DNA from: Locusta migratoria
Lineage: Eukaryota; Arthropoda; Insecta; Orthoptera; Acrididae
Length of the DNA stretch: 64,000 nucleotides
NCBI GenBank assembly: GCA_026315105.1
Contig: CM048753.1
Span: 70,797,547-70,861,546, forward strand
Direction of reading: 5' to 3'
A program made the position numbers and the translations under genes. Shown one piece after another: positions 10,588-22,012 of the stretch. The notes under the pieces are model-generated. The model saw only the letters and a program-made list of their open reading frames with translations. It made no database searches and was not told the DNA's origin. Numbering within the stretch: the first letter of the stretch is position 1; every line of letters begins with the position of its first letter.

Positions 10588-12477
10588 ATGGCCACTACCC
10601 CGAACCCAAACTTAATGGAAATTATTCAGTTACAGACGGCGCAAATTACCCAGCTTCTCCAGGCCGTGTCGCAGTTGACGACACAGGCTGCTCACCAACA
10701 ACAACAGTCGTCACATCAGCAGCCCACACCTGCCGCCGCACCGCTTCCGACGTTCCGCCAGTACAACGAACGTGAGGAAGAATGGAGTGACTATTTCGCG
10801 CAGTTTCAAGAACTCGTCGCGGCTCATCAAATTACAGGTCAGACTGTTAAGCATCTTTTATTGTCCGTGGTGGGCCCCAAAACTTTTGTGTTACTGCAGA
10901 AACTGTTCCCGCAAGCATCTCCTCGTGATGTAGACTTTGAACAAATAGTAGATGCACTGAATGCTCATTATGAGAGAAAAGTTCTTGTAGCCGCTGCACG
11001 ATACCGATTTTTCAGACTTAAAAAATTACCGCAGCAGTCACACCAAGAGTGGATTACGGAATTGAAGGGCTTAACCCGCCAATGTAAATTTACTTGCTCT
11101 TGTGGACTTTCTTATAGTGACGTGATGTTGAGGGATGCGATTACGCAGAATATTCAGGACCCCAGAATTAGAGCAGCAATTCTAAAACAGTCAGACCCTT
11201 CATTAGACAGTGTACTGCAGCTTATAGAAGCGCATGATACTTTTGACTTAGCAGATGTAGAAATGCAAAGCCACAGTGTTAATTCAGTGCGCCGCAACGG
11301 ACGCTTTCCTAGCCGTAGTTCTCGGTATAGCACTTGTGATTCTTTAAATTCTACAGGCCGTGCTGAACAGACAGTGAACAGTAGCCAGTGTAAAAGTGCG
11401 ACGCAAAGGTCGCCCCGTCGTGTTAGAAACAGTAATTTGAATAACGGGCGCCAACGCTCATTTCAGAAAAATGTTCGTAAGTCTTGCCCCCAGTGTGTAT
11501 CACGCCACAAACGTGCACAGTGCCCTAGTCGCAACGCGACCTGTTATCAATGTGGCAAATCGGGACATGTGCAGTCTGTGTGTATGCAAATTAAAAACTC
11601 AAAGAACAGTAACGTTAGAAACAGTGCTTCGCAGAGTGCGAGAACAGTTCATTCTGTAAATGTTATACGGGCTGCGGAATTGAACAGTGCTTTCCTTGGA
11701 TCTCAATTGCAAGAAAGTAGTTCTGCGCCTATGGCAAATCTATATAGTGCACCACGTAGCAAGCGCCGACGCGCGCATAAAACAGTGCAACGGAAAAGGG
11801 TTCGGGACAAGCAAAATGACTATGAACAGTGCATTCCTGTAGTGAAAATAGTGCCTTCTGCAACTGCTCCTTGTAATAGTGCCCAGTACTGTGTAGCTAG
11901 TGACAGTAGACACCAAGTAGCTACTCAAAAGTGTAGTGCAGTAGTTAGTACATCTGGAGTAGCTTCGCATTGCGCGGACGCCGATCCGGCGGTAGTGTCA
12001 TCTAGTGACAGTGTGGTTAATCCGCTGCGTGCCGAGTCTGCGCCGCTTACTTCACTACGCGGCCCGCGCAGACGCAGCAAACAAACCGTAGCAGACGTTG
12101 CCCACATTCGCGCACCTGTCGAGCGCCGCAAGCAAAAACTGTTTGTGACTCTCTTCGTAGAAAATAAGACGGTGCAATTTCAGCTCGACACTGGTTCCGC
12201 TGTTACCTTAATAAATAAAGATACTTATGAACTTCTGGGTTCGCCAAAATTGTCGCCGTCACAGCAAGTGTTAACAGCTTACACCGGTCAAAATATTCCC
12301 GTGCTAGGAACGTGTAGCCTGCCCGCCTCTTTTCAAGGTGTAACAAAAACAGTTGCTTTTGTAGTTCTTCAGGCCAAATCGACACAGAACATTTTTGGAC
12401 TAGATGCTTTTGACTTGTTTGGTTTATCAATTCAAAGAGATTGTGCTTCAAATTTTGTCAGTAGTGCCTCAGGATAA
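10588..12477 (+). CDS. gag-pro: Gag-protease polyprotein of the gypsy element
   Basis: A 629-codon frame. The ATG is the first long-frame start after the leader. Residues 1-60 are Gln-rich, and about 60-225 fit a Gag capsid region. Two zinc knuckles follow: CX2CX3HX4C from C300 and a canonical CX2CX4HX4C from C319 (CYQCGKSGHVQSVC), which bind RNA during particle assembly. The retroviral-type aspartic protease has its active site LDTGSA at D534-S537. The frame ends in a tail out of register with pol. The peptide just before the end (FGLDAFDLFGLSI) reads naturally into the pol frame, so I infer an indel near 12430-12445 instead of a natural Gag-Pro stop, though programmed frameshifting cannot be excluded. 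Confidence 0.9.
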   Translation: MATTPNPNLMEIIQLQTAQITQLLQAVSQLTTQAAHQQQQSSHQQPTPAAAPLPTFRQYNEREEEWSDYFAQFQELVAAHQITGQTVKHLLLSVVGPKTFVLLQKLFPQASPRDVDFEQIVDALNAHYERKVLVAAARYRFFRLKKLPQQSHQEWITELKGLTRQCKFTCSCGLSYSDVMLRDAITQNIQDPRIRAAILKQSDPSLDSVLQLIEAHDTFDLADVEMQSHSVNSVRRNGRFPSRSSRYSTCDSLNSTGRAEQTVNSSQCKSATQRSPRRVRNSNLNNGRQRSFQKNVRKSCPQCVSRHKRAQCPSRNATCYQCGKSGHVQSVCMQIKNSKNSNVRNSASQSARTVHSVNVIRAAELNSAFLGSQLQESSSAPMANLYSAPRSKRRRAHKTVQRKRVRDKQNDYEQCIPVVKIVPSATAPCNSAQYCVASDSRHQVATQKCSAVVSTSGVASHCADADPAVVSSSDSVVNPLRAESAPLTSLRGPRRRSKQTVADVAHIRAPVERRKQKLFVTLFVENKTVQFQLDTGSAVTLINKDTYELLGSPKLSPSQQVLTAYTGQNIPVLGTCSLPASFQGVTKTVAFVVLQAKSTQNIFGLDAFDLFGLSIQRDCASNFVSSASG

Positions 12478-15040
12478 ACTCAATGCATTGTGTGACAAAT
12501 ATAGTGACTTGTTTTCGCCGGAACTAGGTTGTGCAAAAGACTTCGTGGCACATGTAACTTTAAAAGAATCTGCAGTTCAAAAATTTCGTAAAGCTAGACC
12601 AGTGCCTATCGCCTTGCGTGATACAGTTGCCGAAGAACTTAAACGTTGGCAAGATAGTGGGGTGATTTCTCCTGTTTCTGCGAGTCAGTGGGCCTCGCCT
12701 ATAGTAATTATACCCAAGCCGTCAGGAAAACTTCGTCTCTGTGCGGACTTCAAATCAACAGTGAACAGTCAAACAATTGTCGACACTTATCCCCTGCCCA
12801 GACCTGAGGAACTGATGGACAAATTAGGACAGTCCCGCTTCTTTTCTAAGATTGATTTAGCAGAGGCATACTAACAGATTCCACTTGATGACGAGTCAAA
12901 GAAATTTTTCGTCATTAATACTCACATGGGCCTTTTTCAATTTCAACGCCTACCCTTTGGCAGTTCTTCCGCCCCCGCTATTTTTCAGCGCCTTTTGGAA
13001 CAGCTGACAGTTTCTGTACCGTGTTGCTCGAACTATTTAGATGACATTGTGGTATCCGGACGTACAGTTGAAGAACATTTAGCAATCATTTACGGCGTCA
13101 CAAAGTTTCATCATTATCTGTATGGCAGAAAATTCTATTTGTTGACAGACCACAAGCCTCTCACGTCGTTGTTCTCACCCACAAAGCCAATTCCGCCACG
13201 TACGGCACAAAAGCTTCAGAGATGGTCCTTGATATTGTCAAATTATCAGTATGAGATTTTGTACCGACCTACCACTAAACATGCCAACGCGGACACACTT
13301 TCCCGACTTCCGGTTGGCCAGGATCTATCGTTTGATTCTTCGGAAATGGCATGTTGTCAGATAGACTCCAGAGATGCTTCCGCTGTCGCAGACTTTCCTT
13401 TGAACTCTCGTCGGGTTGCACAGGAAACAGCTGCGGATGCAGACCTAAGTGTGGTAGCACGTTTTGTTCGCTCAGGGTGGCCTGCCAGAGCCAAAGACAT
13501 TGATCGGCCTCTGGTTCGACGTTATTTTGCACAACGTCATGCATTGTCTTTAAGTCAGGGTGTACTGTTGTTGCATACCGACAACGACCAAGCAAGAGTG
13601 ATTGTTCCTCGTTCCCTGCAACGAGAAGTGTTACGCCTCCTGCATCAAGGACATTGGGGCATTGTTAGGACAAAGCAATTGGCCAGACGTCATTGTACCT
13701 GGGTTGGTATGGACGCTCAGATAGAGAGCATGACGTCACAGTGTACGGTTTGTGCGGAGCATCAGGCGGCTCCTCCGCAACGTTTCTCAGACTGGCCACG
13801 CCCCAAGGGACCATGGCAACGTTTACATATTGACTTTGCCGGACCTTTCTGGAATACGCGCTGGTTAATCGTTGTAGACGCTTTCAGCAAGTTTCCTTTT
13901 GTGATTGCCATTAACTCAACGACGGCGTCTAGTACAATCAGTGCCTTAACATCAGTGTTTTGCATCGAAGGCTTGCCTGAAACTATCGTCAGTGACAATG
14001 GATCTCAGTTTGTTAGTGCGGAATTTCAACAGTTTTGTCGTGTGAATGGCATTCAGCATATCACCACCGCACCTTTTCACCCTCAGTCCAATGGTGAAGC
14101 AGAACGTTTCGTTCGAACATTCAAGTCTCACATGGAGAAGATGAAAGGTCAGCACTCCAGGCAGCAAGCTCTTCAAATTTTCCTGTCTACGTATCGGTGC
14201 ATGCCACGTGACGGCCCGTCTCCTGCCGAGCTGCTACACGGCCGCCGTCACCGCACTCTCCTTCACCTGCTGCAGCCTCCCACGCACCGAGTCGGTTCGT
14301 ATGGCGCTACGCGTTTTCAGGTTTCTACGCCGGTGCTGTACAGGGTGTTTGCTGGAAACAAGAAGACATGGCTGCCGGGCACCCATGCTCGGGTGCTCGG
14401 TAGCAATATGTATGTTGTACGTTCTTCCACAGGGTCGGAGCTGCGGCGCCACGCAAACCAATTGCGCCTGCACAGGCCGCGCGATCCTGTCTCCGGTTTC
14501 TTGATTCCAGACCCAGTTCACCGCCAGGGAGCACAACCACATCGTTCGTCCCCGGACTACGAGATCGTCCCGATGGAGATCGACGCGACGCCGCCGCTGT
14601 CGCCGCCGCAGATGACAGCGTCACCGAGAGGGACTCCGGGACCGTGCGGGCCCCCCCAGCTTGGGCCACGCACCTCAGAAGAAGATGACCTGCTCCCTCT
14701 GGGCGGGGGCGGGCGCCCTTCCCCAGGTTTCGGCGGGTTCCCTGGAGGATCGCAAGGCGGATGCCGGGGCGCGGACGGCGTCTCGATCCCGGCCTCCGCT
14801 ACGACGCCCGTCCCACCAGTAACGCCCCCGCCCAGGCCCTCCTCCCAGTGCCGTCGCCGTGGCCCTCAGCCCTACGCCACGACGGCGCGGCGGTTTGGGG
14901 GGGAGGGGTGTGGTGTCGCACAAGTACAAAGTGCGCGCCACCTACTTTCGCCGCGCGCCGCCATGCATGCACGGCGCGGCGTTCTTCCGACGACAGCCAC
15001 GAGCGCCCTCTGGTACAACGCCGCTCGTGGCCACCACTGA
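12430..15040 (+). pseudogene. pol: Broken pol: RT, RNase H remnant, integrase
   Basis: All pieces lie in one frame, shifted relative to gag. RT starts near 12500; its first catalytic Asp is in KIDLAEAY (12854) and the YLDD box at 13034-13045. A TAA interrupts the frame at 12872-12874, just after AEAY. Around 13075-13090 the sequence jumps from EEHL straight into the late RNase H motif IIYGVTKFHHYLYGRKF, so the RT thumb/connection and most of RNase H are missing: roughly 200-250 residues by comparison with the usual layout, in frame. Integrase is complete: HHCC zinc domain (13640-13760) and D, D35E triad at codons 13832, 13994 and 14102. A Pro-rich tail of the frame runs on into the 3' LTR to a stop at 15040. 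Confidence 0.92.
14892..14908 (+). promoter_or_regulatory. Polypurine tract before the 3' LTR
   Basis: A purine-rich run (GGGGGGGAGGGG core) directly abuts the TG of the 3' LTR at 14909. This is the expected place for plus-strand priming. Confidence 0.8.
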
Positions 15041-15360
15041 AGGACCTCGGCACTTGGCACTTCGGACTGAGATAGCAACGAGTTAGGACCTTCGTCATCA
15101 GATAGGCACGAGTGAAGACTTTGCTATTGTACAGGCACTAGGCAGGCCTCTAACAACTATGTATCAACATTCTGCAGTACTATGTAAAAGTTAAGTATTG
15201 TTACATTCTGTGCAATATATATCTTTCTAATTTACTCGAGTGTTTATAGTTTCTGGCTGCTCCCCTCCGTACCTGCACCAGCGTGTCGGTCTCATTCCAC
15301 TCGGCCACCGACACCTACGACGAGGCTGGGACACAAAAGCGGCGACGAAGTTGGGACACA
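14909..15360 (+). repeat. 3' LTR of the gypsy element
   Basis: It pairs with 9902-10353 over the full 452 bp. The four differences cluster at about 15017-15025 and there are none elsewhere by eye. It is followed by the AAAT target duplication and then by the remainder of the interrupted Helitron-like element. Confidence 0.93.
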
Positions 15361-15400
15361 AAATAAATAAATATCCGGGCAAAGCTGGGTTTTCAGCTAT
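15361..15400 (+). mobile_element. 3' tip of Helitron-like copy 1
   Basis: ATCCGGGCAAAGCTGGGT forms a short GC-rich hairpin followed by TTTCAGCTA. The same layout closes copy 2 at 16590-16617. It joins in sequence to 9901 once the LTR element is removed, and abuts the 5' end of copy 2 with no spacer. Confidence 0.65.
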
Positions 15401-16617
15401 AATATATAAAGCAGAGTGTTCGTATGTTTGTACGTGTTGCATACAAATCTACAGTTTTGTTCCAATCTTTATGAAATTTTGTACACGTAAGCTTCATGAG
15501 GACGGTCGCCCTAAGTGTAAGAATCACATACGATATACGGTTCACGAGATATGACAACATAAACAATGAAATGCGTTAAAAACTGCTGCATTTTGTGACA
15601 ATGCTGCTCATTTTCTCCTAAACCAAATTTCGAATACACATTCCTTAACGTGAGGTAATAATTTCTGCATGGTTAAGAATCACATACGGCACATGGTTCA
15701 AAATATATTACGTCATAACCAATAACCAATAGAAATCGCAAAAAATGCCATATAATGCGGCGAGGCTTTCGAAATACATTGTATGAGAATGAGAGTACTT
15801 AGCGACTTGCAACAAACTTTAAACATAATTTAAAATCTTTAGTAAACTTTTTCTCGCTTGCAACAACAGTAAAATGATGAAAGGAAAACAAGTTTCTCGC
15901 TTAGTACTTTTCCGCTGTTTATGGAGTAAAACTACGGCTCTCGGTATGACGTTACAATTTATAATTTGAACACTACAAATTGTAGCGGTAGGAAATTTTA
16001 CAGACAGTATTGAATGTAGCTTCTAAATTGTATCAGATTCCGACACGTAGTTCATGAGATATGAGCACATAAACAGTAACGTTCCGCTGTACAAGGACTG
16101 AAACTACGGCTTTCAGTATGAGGTTACAAATTGGAGCCACAGGAAAATTTTACATACAGTATATACGGATATAGTCTAGTCCACCTTCTAAATTGTATCA
16201 CAGTACGACACGCAGTGCATGAGATATGAGCACATAAACAGCGACGTTTATGGGAAACCGCCCCATCACGCACCAAGTTTTAATCCGCCGGCCGCGGTGG
16301 CCGAGGCGACTGAGGCGCTCCAGTTACGGTCTGCACGGCCACTACGGTCGGGGGTTCGAATCCCCCTCGGGCATGGATATTTGTGCCGTCCTAGTTCGTA
16401 AGTAGGTCATAAGTAGTTTGTAAGTTTAGGACTGATCACCCAGTAGGTAAGTCCCATAAGCTATACAAACATTTGAACATTTTGAATCTATTAGTTCTTT
16501 ACGACTAATTGTATTCCCACCAGGTTTTACAGACATACAGTCCTTATACAAATGAATATATACCTGAAAAATGGCAGGAATAAATAAATACCCGGGCAAC
16601 GCCGGGTTTTCGGCTAG
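15400..16617 (+). mobile_element. Helitron-like element copy 2, split by a SINE
   Basis: It starts TATAATATATAAAGCAGAG and ends with the hairpin ACCCGG...CCGGGT (16590-16607), then TTTTCGGCTAG and a T, the 3' signature of Helitrons (hairpin a few bases before CTRR, insertion before T). It is colinear with copy 1 over about 1 kb with scattered substitutions and a shorter internal duplication. No replication-initiator gene is present, so it is non-autonomous. A SINE occupies 16286-16483. Confidence 0.65.
16286..16483 (+). mobile_element. tRNA-derived SINE, type 1, inside Helitron copy 2
   Basis: The head reads GCCGGCCGCGGTGGCCGAGG with B box GGTTCGAATCC and a body ending near ACAAACATTTGAACATTTT. 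Flanking TTAATC and TGAATC plus colinearity with the empty site in copy 1 (about 9813) define the insertion. Type 1 copies also occur at 21673, 22013, 25450, 26212, 30093, 43068 and 60853. Confidence 0.88.
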
Positions 16618-17026
16618 TAAATAATAATGATCAAAATTTTAAAGAAGAGAAAGTTACCTCAAATACGAAGGACGTTCCAAATGTTGCTCATCAGTTCTGT
16701 CACGTTCGTCCACACGCCTTCGTCTCTTTCTTCCTGGGCTACCATACGCCCCCGTGAGAGCCAGAATTGCGTGAATCCTGGAGACCACTGGAAGTCGACC
16801 ACGCAGCTGCCTCGGTGAGAGATTACAGGACGCCGCTAACAACCCAGCTGGCCAGACTCCAAGGAGGAGCAGCGAAGCACACAGCAGCCAAAGCACAGCC
16901 TCTTCAAACAGACACCGCAAAACAGTCGCCTAAAAAAAAGCCTCCGAAGTGGTTGCCCTACCAACGTGTAGTTCCGAAGGATTGGCATCACCTCACATTG
17001 CAGGTTTTGGAGGCCATCTGATAGTT

Positions 17027-17386
17027 TATCATTCTTCAAAAGTGGACATGCCAAGATCGCAAAATACTTATTTTATTGAATGACAACCGGTTTCGGAGGA
17101 CTGTGCCACCATCATATGGTCATATTACAAATTTGTTCATCTCATTAAAAAAAAATGGATATAAAATAATGAGTGCAACATACTACTTGGTCTACATTTA
17201 TCTTGGAAACTGTGATGTGTTCATTTATATATTTATATTTATATCTTGAACTTATTATTTTTTTTTAAATGAGATGACCAACTTTGTAATGTGACCACAT
17301 GATGGTGGCACAGTACTTCGAAAGTCGTCATAAAATAAAATAAGTATTTCGCGATCTTGGCATGTTCACAGTTGAAGAATACTTAC
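17027..17386. repeat. Foldback/MITE-like inverted repeat
   Basis: 17027-17165 and 17258-17386 are imperfect reverse complements (shared blocks: CATGCCAAGATCGC, AATACTTATTTTATT, GTGCCACCATCAT, TCATCTCATT). The roughly 90-bp loop is AT-rich. The layout with a diverged ACCGGTTTCGG block in the arm resembles foldback repeats common in orthopteran DNA. The preceding 16620-17026 shows no recognised feature. Confidence 0.8.
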
Positions 17387-17641
17387 AAAGGAGGCTATGG
17401 AGTCAGTTTCAACTTCAAATTGAAATTACTTAATATATCGTTTGGTAACTAATTGTTTTTCTTTCGTTCGTTGCTACACAGTTGCTCAACTCATCCTATA
17501 GAAATTTCGCTTGTACTATGCTGCGTACAGATAGACGAGTATCTCCTACAGAACAATGTTGGAACTAAATTACTCGGCGTTCATACAAAAGTATAGATAT
17601 CTTTTAACTACGCATCGAAAATACGAAAGCAAGTCTAGCAA

Positions 17642-17841
17642 GCCGCGGTGGAGTAGCCGAGCGCTCTAAAGCGTCTCGCTGCGGAGCGCGCGGTTGCTCG
17701 CCGTGGAGGTTCGAGTCCTCCCTGGGACATGGGTGTGTGTGTTGTCCTTAGGTTAGTTTACCTAGGTTTAAGTAGTTTGTAAGCTACGGACTGATGACCA
17801 CGCAGTTTGGTCCGATAGATTTTCAGACATTTGAACATTTG
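17642..17841 (+). mobile_element. tRNA-derived SINE, type 2
   Basis: The head is GCCGCGGTGGAGTAGCCGAG with B box GGTTCGAGTCC; the body ends with TTGGTCCGATAGATTTTCAG and an ACATTTGAACATTT-like tail. Target duplication: AAGTCTAGCAA (17631-17641) against AAGTCTACCAA (17842-17852). Related type 2 copies lie at 26142, 29832 and 38697. Confidence 0.9.
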
Positions 17842-17885
17842 AAGTCTACCAAACATGGATCCGGAGCGACATATTTCTTGAGGTA

Positions 17886-19560
17886 TAATGTTGTTGTGGT
17901 CTTCAGCCCGGGGACTGGTTTGATGCAGCTCTCCACAATACCCTATCCTGAACAAGCCTCTTCAACTCCACATAAGAACGACAACCTACATCTGTCTGAA
18001 TCTGCTTACTGTATCCATCTCTTGGTCTTCCTCTGCGGTTTTTACCCCACGCACTTCCCTCCAACGCTAAATTCACAATTCCTTGATGTCTAAGAATGTG
18101 TCCTACCAATCTATCCCTTCTTTTAGTCAAGGTATCCCAGAAATTTCTTTCCTCCCCAATTCTGTTCAGTACCTACTCATTAGTTACGCGATCCACCCAC
18201 CTAATCTTCAGCATTCTTCTGTAGCACCACATTTCAAAAGCCTCTATCCTCTTCCTGTCCGCACTGTTTATCGTCCATGTTTCACTCCCATGCAAGGCAA
18301 CACTCCACACAAATGTCTTCAGAAAGGACTTCCTTAGGCTTAAATCAATATTCGATGTTAACAAATTTCTCTTTTTCAAGAACGCTTTTCTACCCATTGC
18401 CATTCTACATTTTATATCTTCTGTACTGCGACCATAATTTGTCATTTTACTGCCTAAGTAACAAAACTCATCTACCTCCTTTATTGTTTCGTTACCTAAT
18501 CTAATTCCTTCAGCATCACCTGATTTTCTTACACTGCACTCCATTACCCTTGTTTTGCTCTTCTTAATGTTCATCTTACATGCACCTTTCAGCACACTGT
18601 CCATTCCGTTCAACTGCTCTTCCAGGTCCTTTGCTGTTTGTGACAAAATTACAAGCTCATCGGTAAAATGCAATGTTTTTAATTCTTCGCCTTGAACTAT
18701 AATTCCTTCTCCATATTTCTCCTCGCTTTCCTTTATAGCTTGCTCAATGAACAAACTGAATAACATTGGAGGAAGGCTACAACCCTGTCTTACTCCCTTC
18801 CCAACCACTGCATCCCTTTCATGCCCTTCAACTCTGACAACCGCTGTCTGGTTTTTGTACAAGTTGTAAATAACCTTACGTTCCCTATATTTTACTCCTG
18901 CTTGCTTCAGAACTTGGAAGAGTTTATTCCAATCAACATTGTCAAAAGCCTTCTCCAAATCTACAAAAGCTAGAAATGTAGATTTGCCTTTTCTTAATCT
19001 ATCTTCTAGGATAAGCCGTAAAGTGAGTATTGCCTCCCATGGTCCTACATTTCTCCTGAACCCAAACTGATCTTCCCCGAGGTCGGCTTCTGCCAGGTTT
19101 ATCATCCTTCTGTAAATAATTCGTGTTCATATTTTTCAACCATGACATATTAAACTGATGGTTCTGTAGTTTTCACGCCTGTCTGCGCCTGTTTTACTTG
19201 GATTGGGGATTATTACATTTTTCGTAAAGTCTGAGGGTACTTCGCCTGTCTCATACATCTTACACACCAGGTGAAACATGTTTATCATGGCTGGTTCTCC
19301 CAGAAACTTCAGTAGCTCTGAGGGAATATCATCTACTCCAGGGGCCTTGTTTCGACTTAGGTCTTTCAGTGCTCTGTAAAATTCATCTCTGAGTATAGTA
19401 TCTCCTATTTCATCCTCATCTACTTTTTCTCCCCTTCCTACAATATTGCCTCTAAGTTCATTTCCTTCGTAGAGCCTCTCTATATACTCTTTCCACCTTT
19501 CAGATTTCCCTTGTTTGCTGAGAACTGGTTTTCCATCTGTGTTTATTTGAGGTTTTCGTC
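17886..19560 (-). pseudogene. RTE-clade LINE, degraded reverse transcriptase
   Basis: Reading on the minus strand, 19136-19621 encodes the RT N-terminal part (KAPGVDDIPSELLKFLGE), 18173-19105 the palm (FGFRRNVGPWEAI, FVDLEKAFDNVDWNKL, RQGCSLPPMLFSLF) and 17903-18130 the C-terminal tail (LVGHILRHQGI, NRRGRPRDG). These motifs place it in the RTE/BovB group. The catalytic box that is FADD in active members reads FTDE here, and stops or frameshifts separate the three frames, so it is dead. The 3' end is a GTT-rich simple tail at about 17886-17897. The 5' part (endonuclease) is missing. Confidence 0.9.
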
Positions 19561-21672
19561 GTAAGATGTTACGCACCTTGTGAAGTATGTTTATTGTAAC
19601 TGTTATCGATAGGTAGTACAACCTCTCAATGAACTGGACACCATTTTAAACACCTTGTATAATAAAACCACAGTCTCCTGTTGGCTAGCACAATTACCCA
19701 TGACAATACTGATGTCTTACTTTACATAAACAAGCAAAACTTAGTGCGGAATTAGTGGTAAAAATTGAACAAAAGGTACGTATATTACGAGATCGGATTA
19801 CGATGACGCCTTAAGTTAAGACAACATAAAGCATCTTCCCTTTACGTCAGATTTGCTTCATCACATCCTTAAACTCGTTTTTCTATGTACATTAGTTAGT
19901 GTATATTCAAAATATTATAATTTTTTTATTATTATTTACCTATGGGCCAAATAGGACCACATGAAGTGCACTTAGTCAACGTGCCTTTTAATGATTGGCC
20001 TGACTTTCTGTCCTTACTTGCTTCATTAGGTCTCTTTCATTCATTAGACCAAGGTGTTCGCGTCCGTTTTCTAATTTCCCTCTGATAAACTTTCCAATAC
20101 AATATGTTTGGTCTGAATATGTTTCCATTTGTAACGTCTGTCTGCGAGATTGTTACGTTCCAAGCCTCACTGACGTCATTGGAAACATCGTCCTAGTTAG
20201 TACACATGAATTTGAAACTTCAACTTTGGACTAAATTCAAATTAATGTGTACTATATAGGACTATGTTTACTAGGAGTCCTAAAAACCCGAGCTGAACTG
20301 TCCGCCATTTTTTCCCCAAGCTGTAGGAGTTGCCACGTTCCGGATGAAGCTCACGCGTTACCTCGCGTTTCATTCAACTCGCTCACACTCGTAAACTACT
20401 CACTGTATCAACGTGGAACTTTCATCAATGTGTTAGTTAAGAACTACACTACGTTTTCATTCTAGTTTTATTTATGGCAATAATTTATAAACAGCATATA
20501 CTGATAGCTTACGACCATGCACTTTCTGACGACGTTACGGAATTTTCGACATGCGAGGAATTTTTTTTCTGTTGAAGTTAGGGGAGCACATTAAGCGAAT
20601 GAAATGTTCAAAATACATCAAATTTTCATCCTCTCCAAACATAAACTCTGTGAGAAACGTATAACGTGAGATAATGTTAGTTAAATATGACACACTGGGA
20701 TCCGCCCGCCCGTCTAGTAGTAACACGTCTTCCGTATTAGAGCTCCTAATAATTAGACACATGTTGCTACTGCATAACATCCATACTTGAAGATACTGGT
20801 ACCGACTTCTTTTAACCCATTAAATTAAATAGTTGCAAACTACAAAACTGCTGTGTCTCTATGTAATATGCAATTTCAATTTTTCAGTTATATGAAAAGG
20901 ATATTCTGAATATCTCAATACAGATTGCTTTATTATGTGAAGAAATGAGAACAAGTCAGTTCGTTAGCTAGTGAAGAGATCCTTGCTATCTGTCCTTTTC
21001 AAGTATTCTCACATAAAATCCTCATTAGATGTAGTAACTTTCGTTCTGTTACTGCTAGGCGTTAAACTGAAGGAAATGTAACTCCTATTAGGTTTTGGAA
21101 ACGGAGTAGTGGCTCTGAAACACATTGGACAAGAAGCAAAGAAATAAAGATTTGTTAGTGACGAAGGAATATCTGTAAATCGAATAATAAATCACTAACT
21201 TTACTATTTTTCATTCTATAACTATATATTTTCTTGAATAACATGACAATTAATGAAGTTTTGCGTAGTAACCATGTGGCGAAATACTCCCCTCTTTGCA
21301 TGTTATAACATATAGTGCAACATGCACCAAACAGAATATCGCAGCAGCCTCTATTTTTTACTGCAAACTTTTCCTAATGTAGCGCAGTCTCTTATTTCGA
21401 AGCCAATATCTTATTAACTATGACTATTAACGAAATTATGAGCATTTCATCACGATGCTGACATATAAAGGTTTATATAGCGGAAAAACTACATATTTCT
21501 ACCAATTAGTTTTTGCGAAATCGATGGCAGGGCATGCGCCTCCACGCTGTTAGTGCAGCGCGATTCCAACCATGTTGGGGAAAACATGGAGGACGATTCA
21601 ACCGGGGTATTTAGGAGCTCTAATGTTTACAATGACGTCAGTGGGGCTTGGAACCATAATTGGTAAATATCT
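19561..21672. other. No recognised feature
   Basis: An AT-rich stretch with only short open frames (under 85 codons) that lack recognisable motifs. No tRNA-like head, long inverted repeat or LINE motif was seen. Confidence 0.5.
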
Positions 21673-21871
21673 GCCGGCCGCGGTGGCCGAGGGGACTGAG
21701 GCGCGCCAGTCACGGTCTGCATGGCCACTACGGTCGGGGGTTCGAATCCCCCCTCGGGCATGGATATTTGTGCCGTCCTTAGTATAAGGTAGTTGATAAG
21801 TAGTTTGTAAGTTTAGGGACTGATGACCCCGTAGTTGTCCCATAATCTATACAAACATTTGAACATTTTTT
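21673..21871 (+). mobile_element. tRNA-derived SINE, type 1
   Basis: Full-length copy with A-box region GGTGGCCGAGGGGACT and B box GGTTCGAATCC. Target duplication GGTAAATATCT (21662-21672) against GGTAATTATCT (21872-21882). Confidence 0.92.
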
Positions 21872-22012
21872 GGTAATTATCTCGCAAACGGCCAGTTTGC
21901 GGATCCATGTTTACTGGAACATTTTGACTTCTATTGTCGTGTGCTTACAACCGTATAAGTTTGGGCCAGTCTTTTTATACACCCTGTATATGCCCCAATA
22001 GAATACAATAAC

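Larger units (their letters stand above)
9902..15360 (+). mobile_element. Ty3/gypsy LTR retrotransposon, young but defective
   Basis: Two 452-bp LTRs (9902-10353 and 14909-15360) begin TGTGGTGTCGCAC and end GGGACACA, so both have TG...CA ends. The element is flanked by the 4-bp duplication AAAT (9898-9901 and 15361-15364) and lies inside a Helitron-like element. Order is LTR, primer site, gag with zinc knuckles, protease, reverse transcriptase, RNase H remnant, integrase, polypurine tract, LTR. Protease before RT and integrase after RNase H identify the Ty3/gypsy order. The LTRs differ only in one small cluster, yet pol carries a stop, a likely frameshift and an internal deletion. No envelope-like gene was seen. 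Confidence 0.95.

Noticed and set aside
10276..10775. Small proteins upstream of gag (92 and 126 codons)
   Set aside because: They overlap the LTR, primer site, leader and gag start in other frames, with no supporting motif.
14909..15360. An envelope gene making the LTR element an errantivirus
   Set aside because: Between integrase and the 3' LTR there is no frame with a signal peptide, fusion region or transmembrane segment, only the Pro-rich pol tail.
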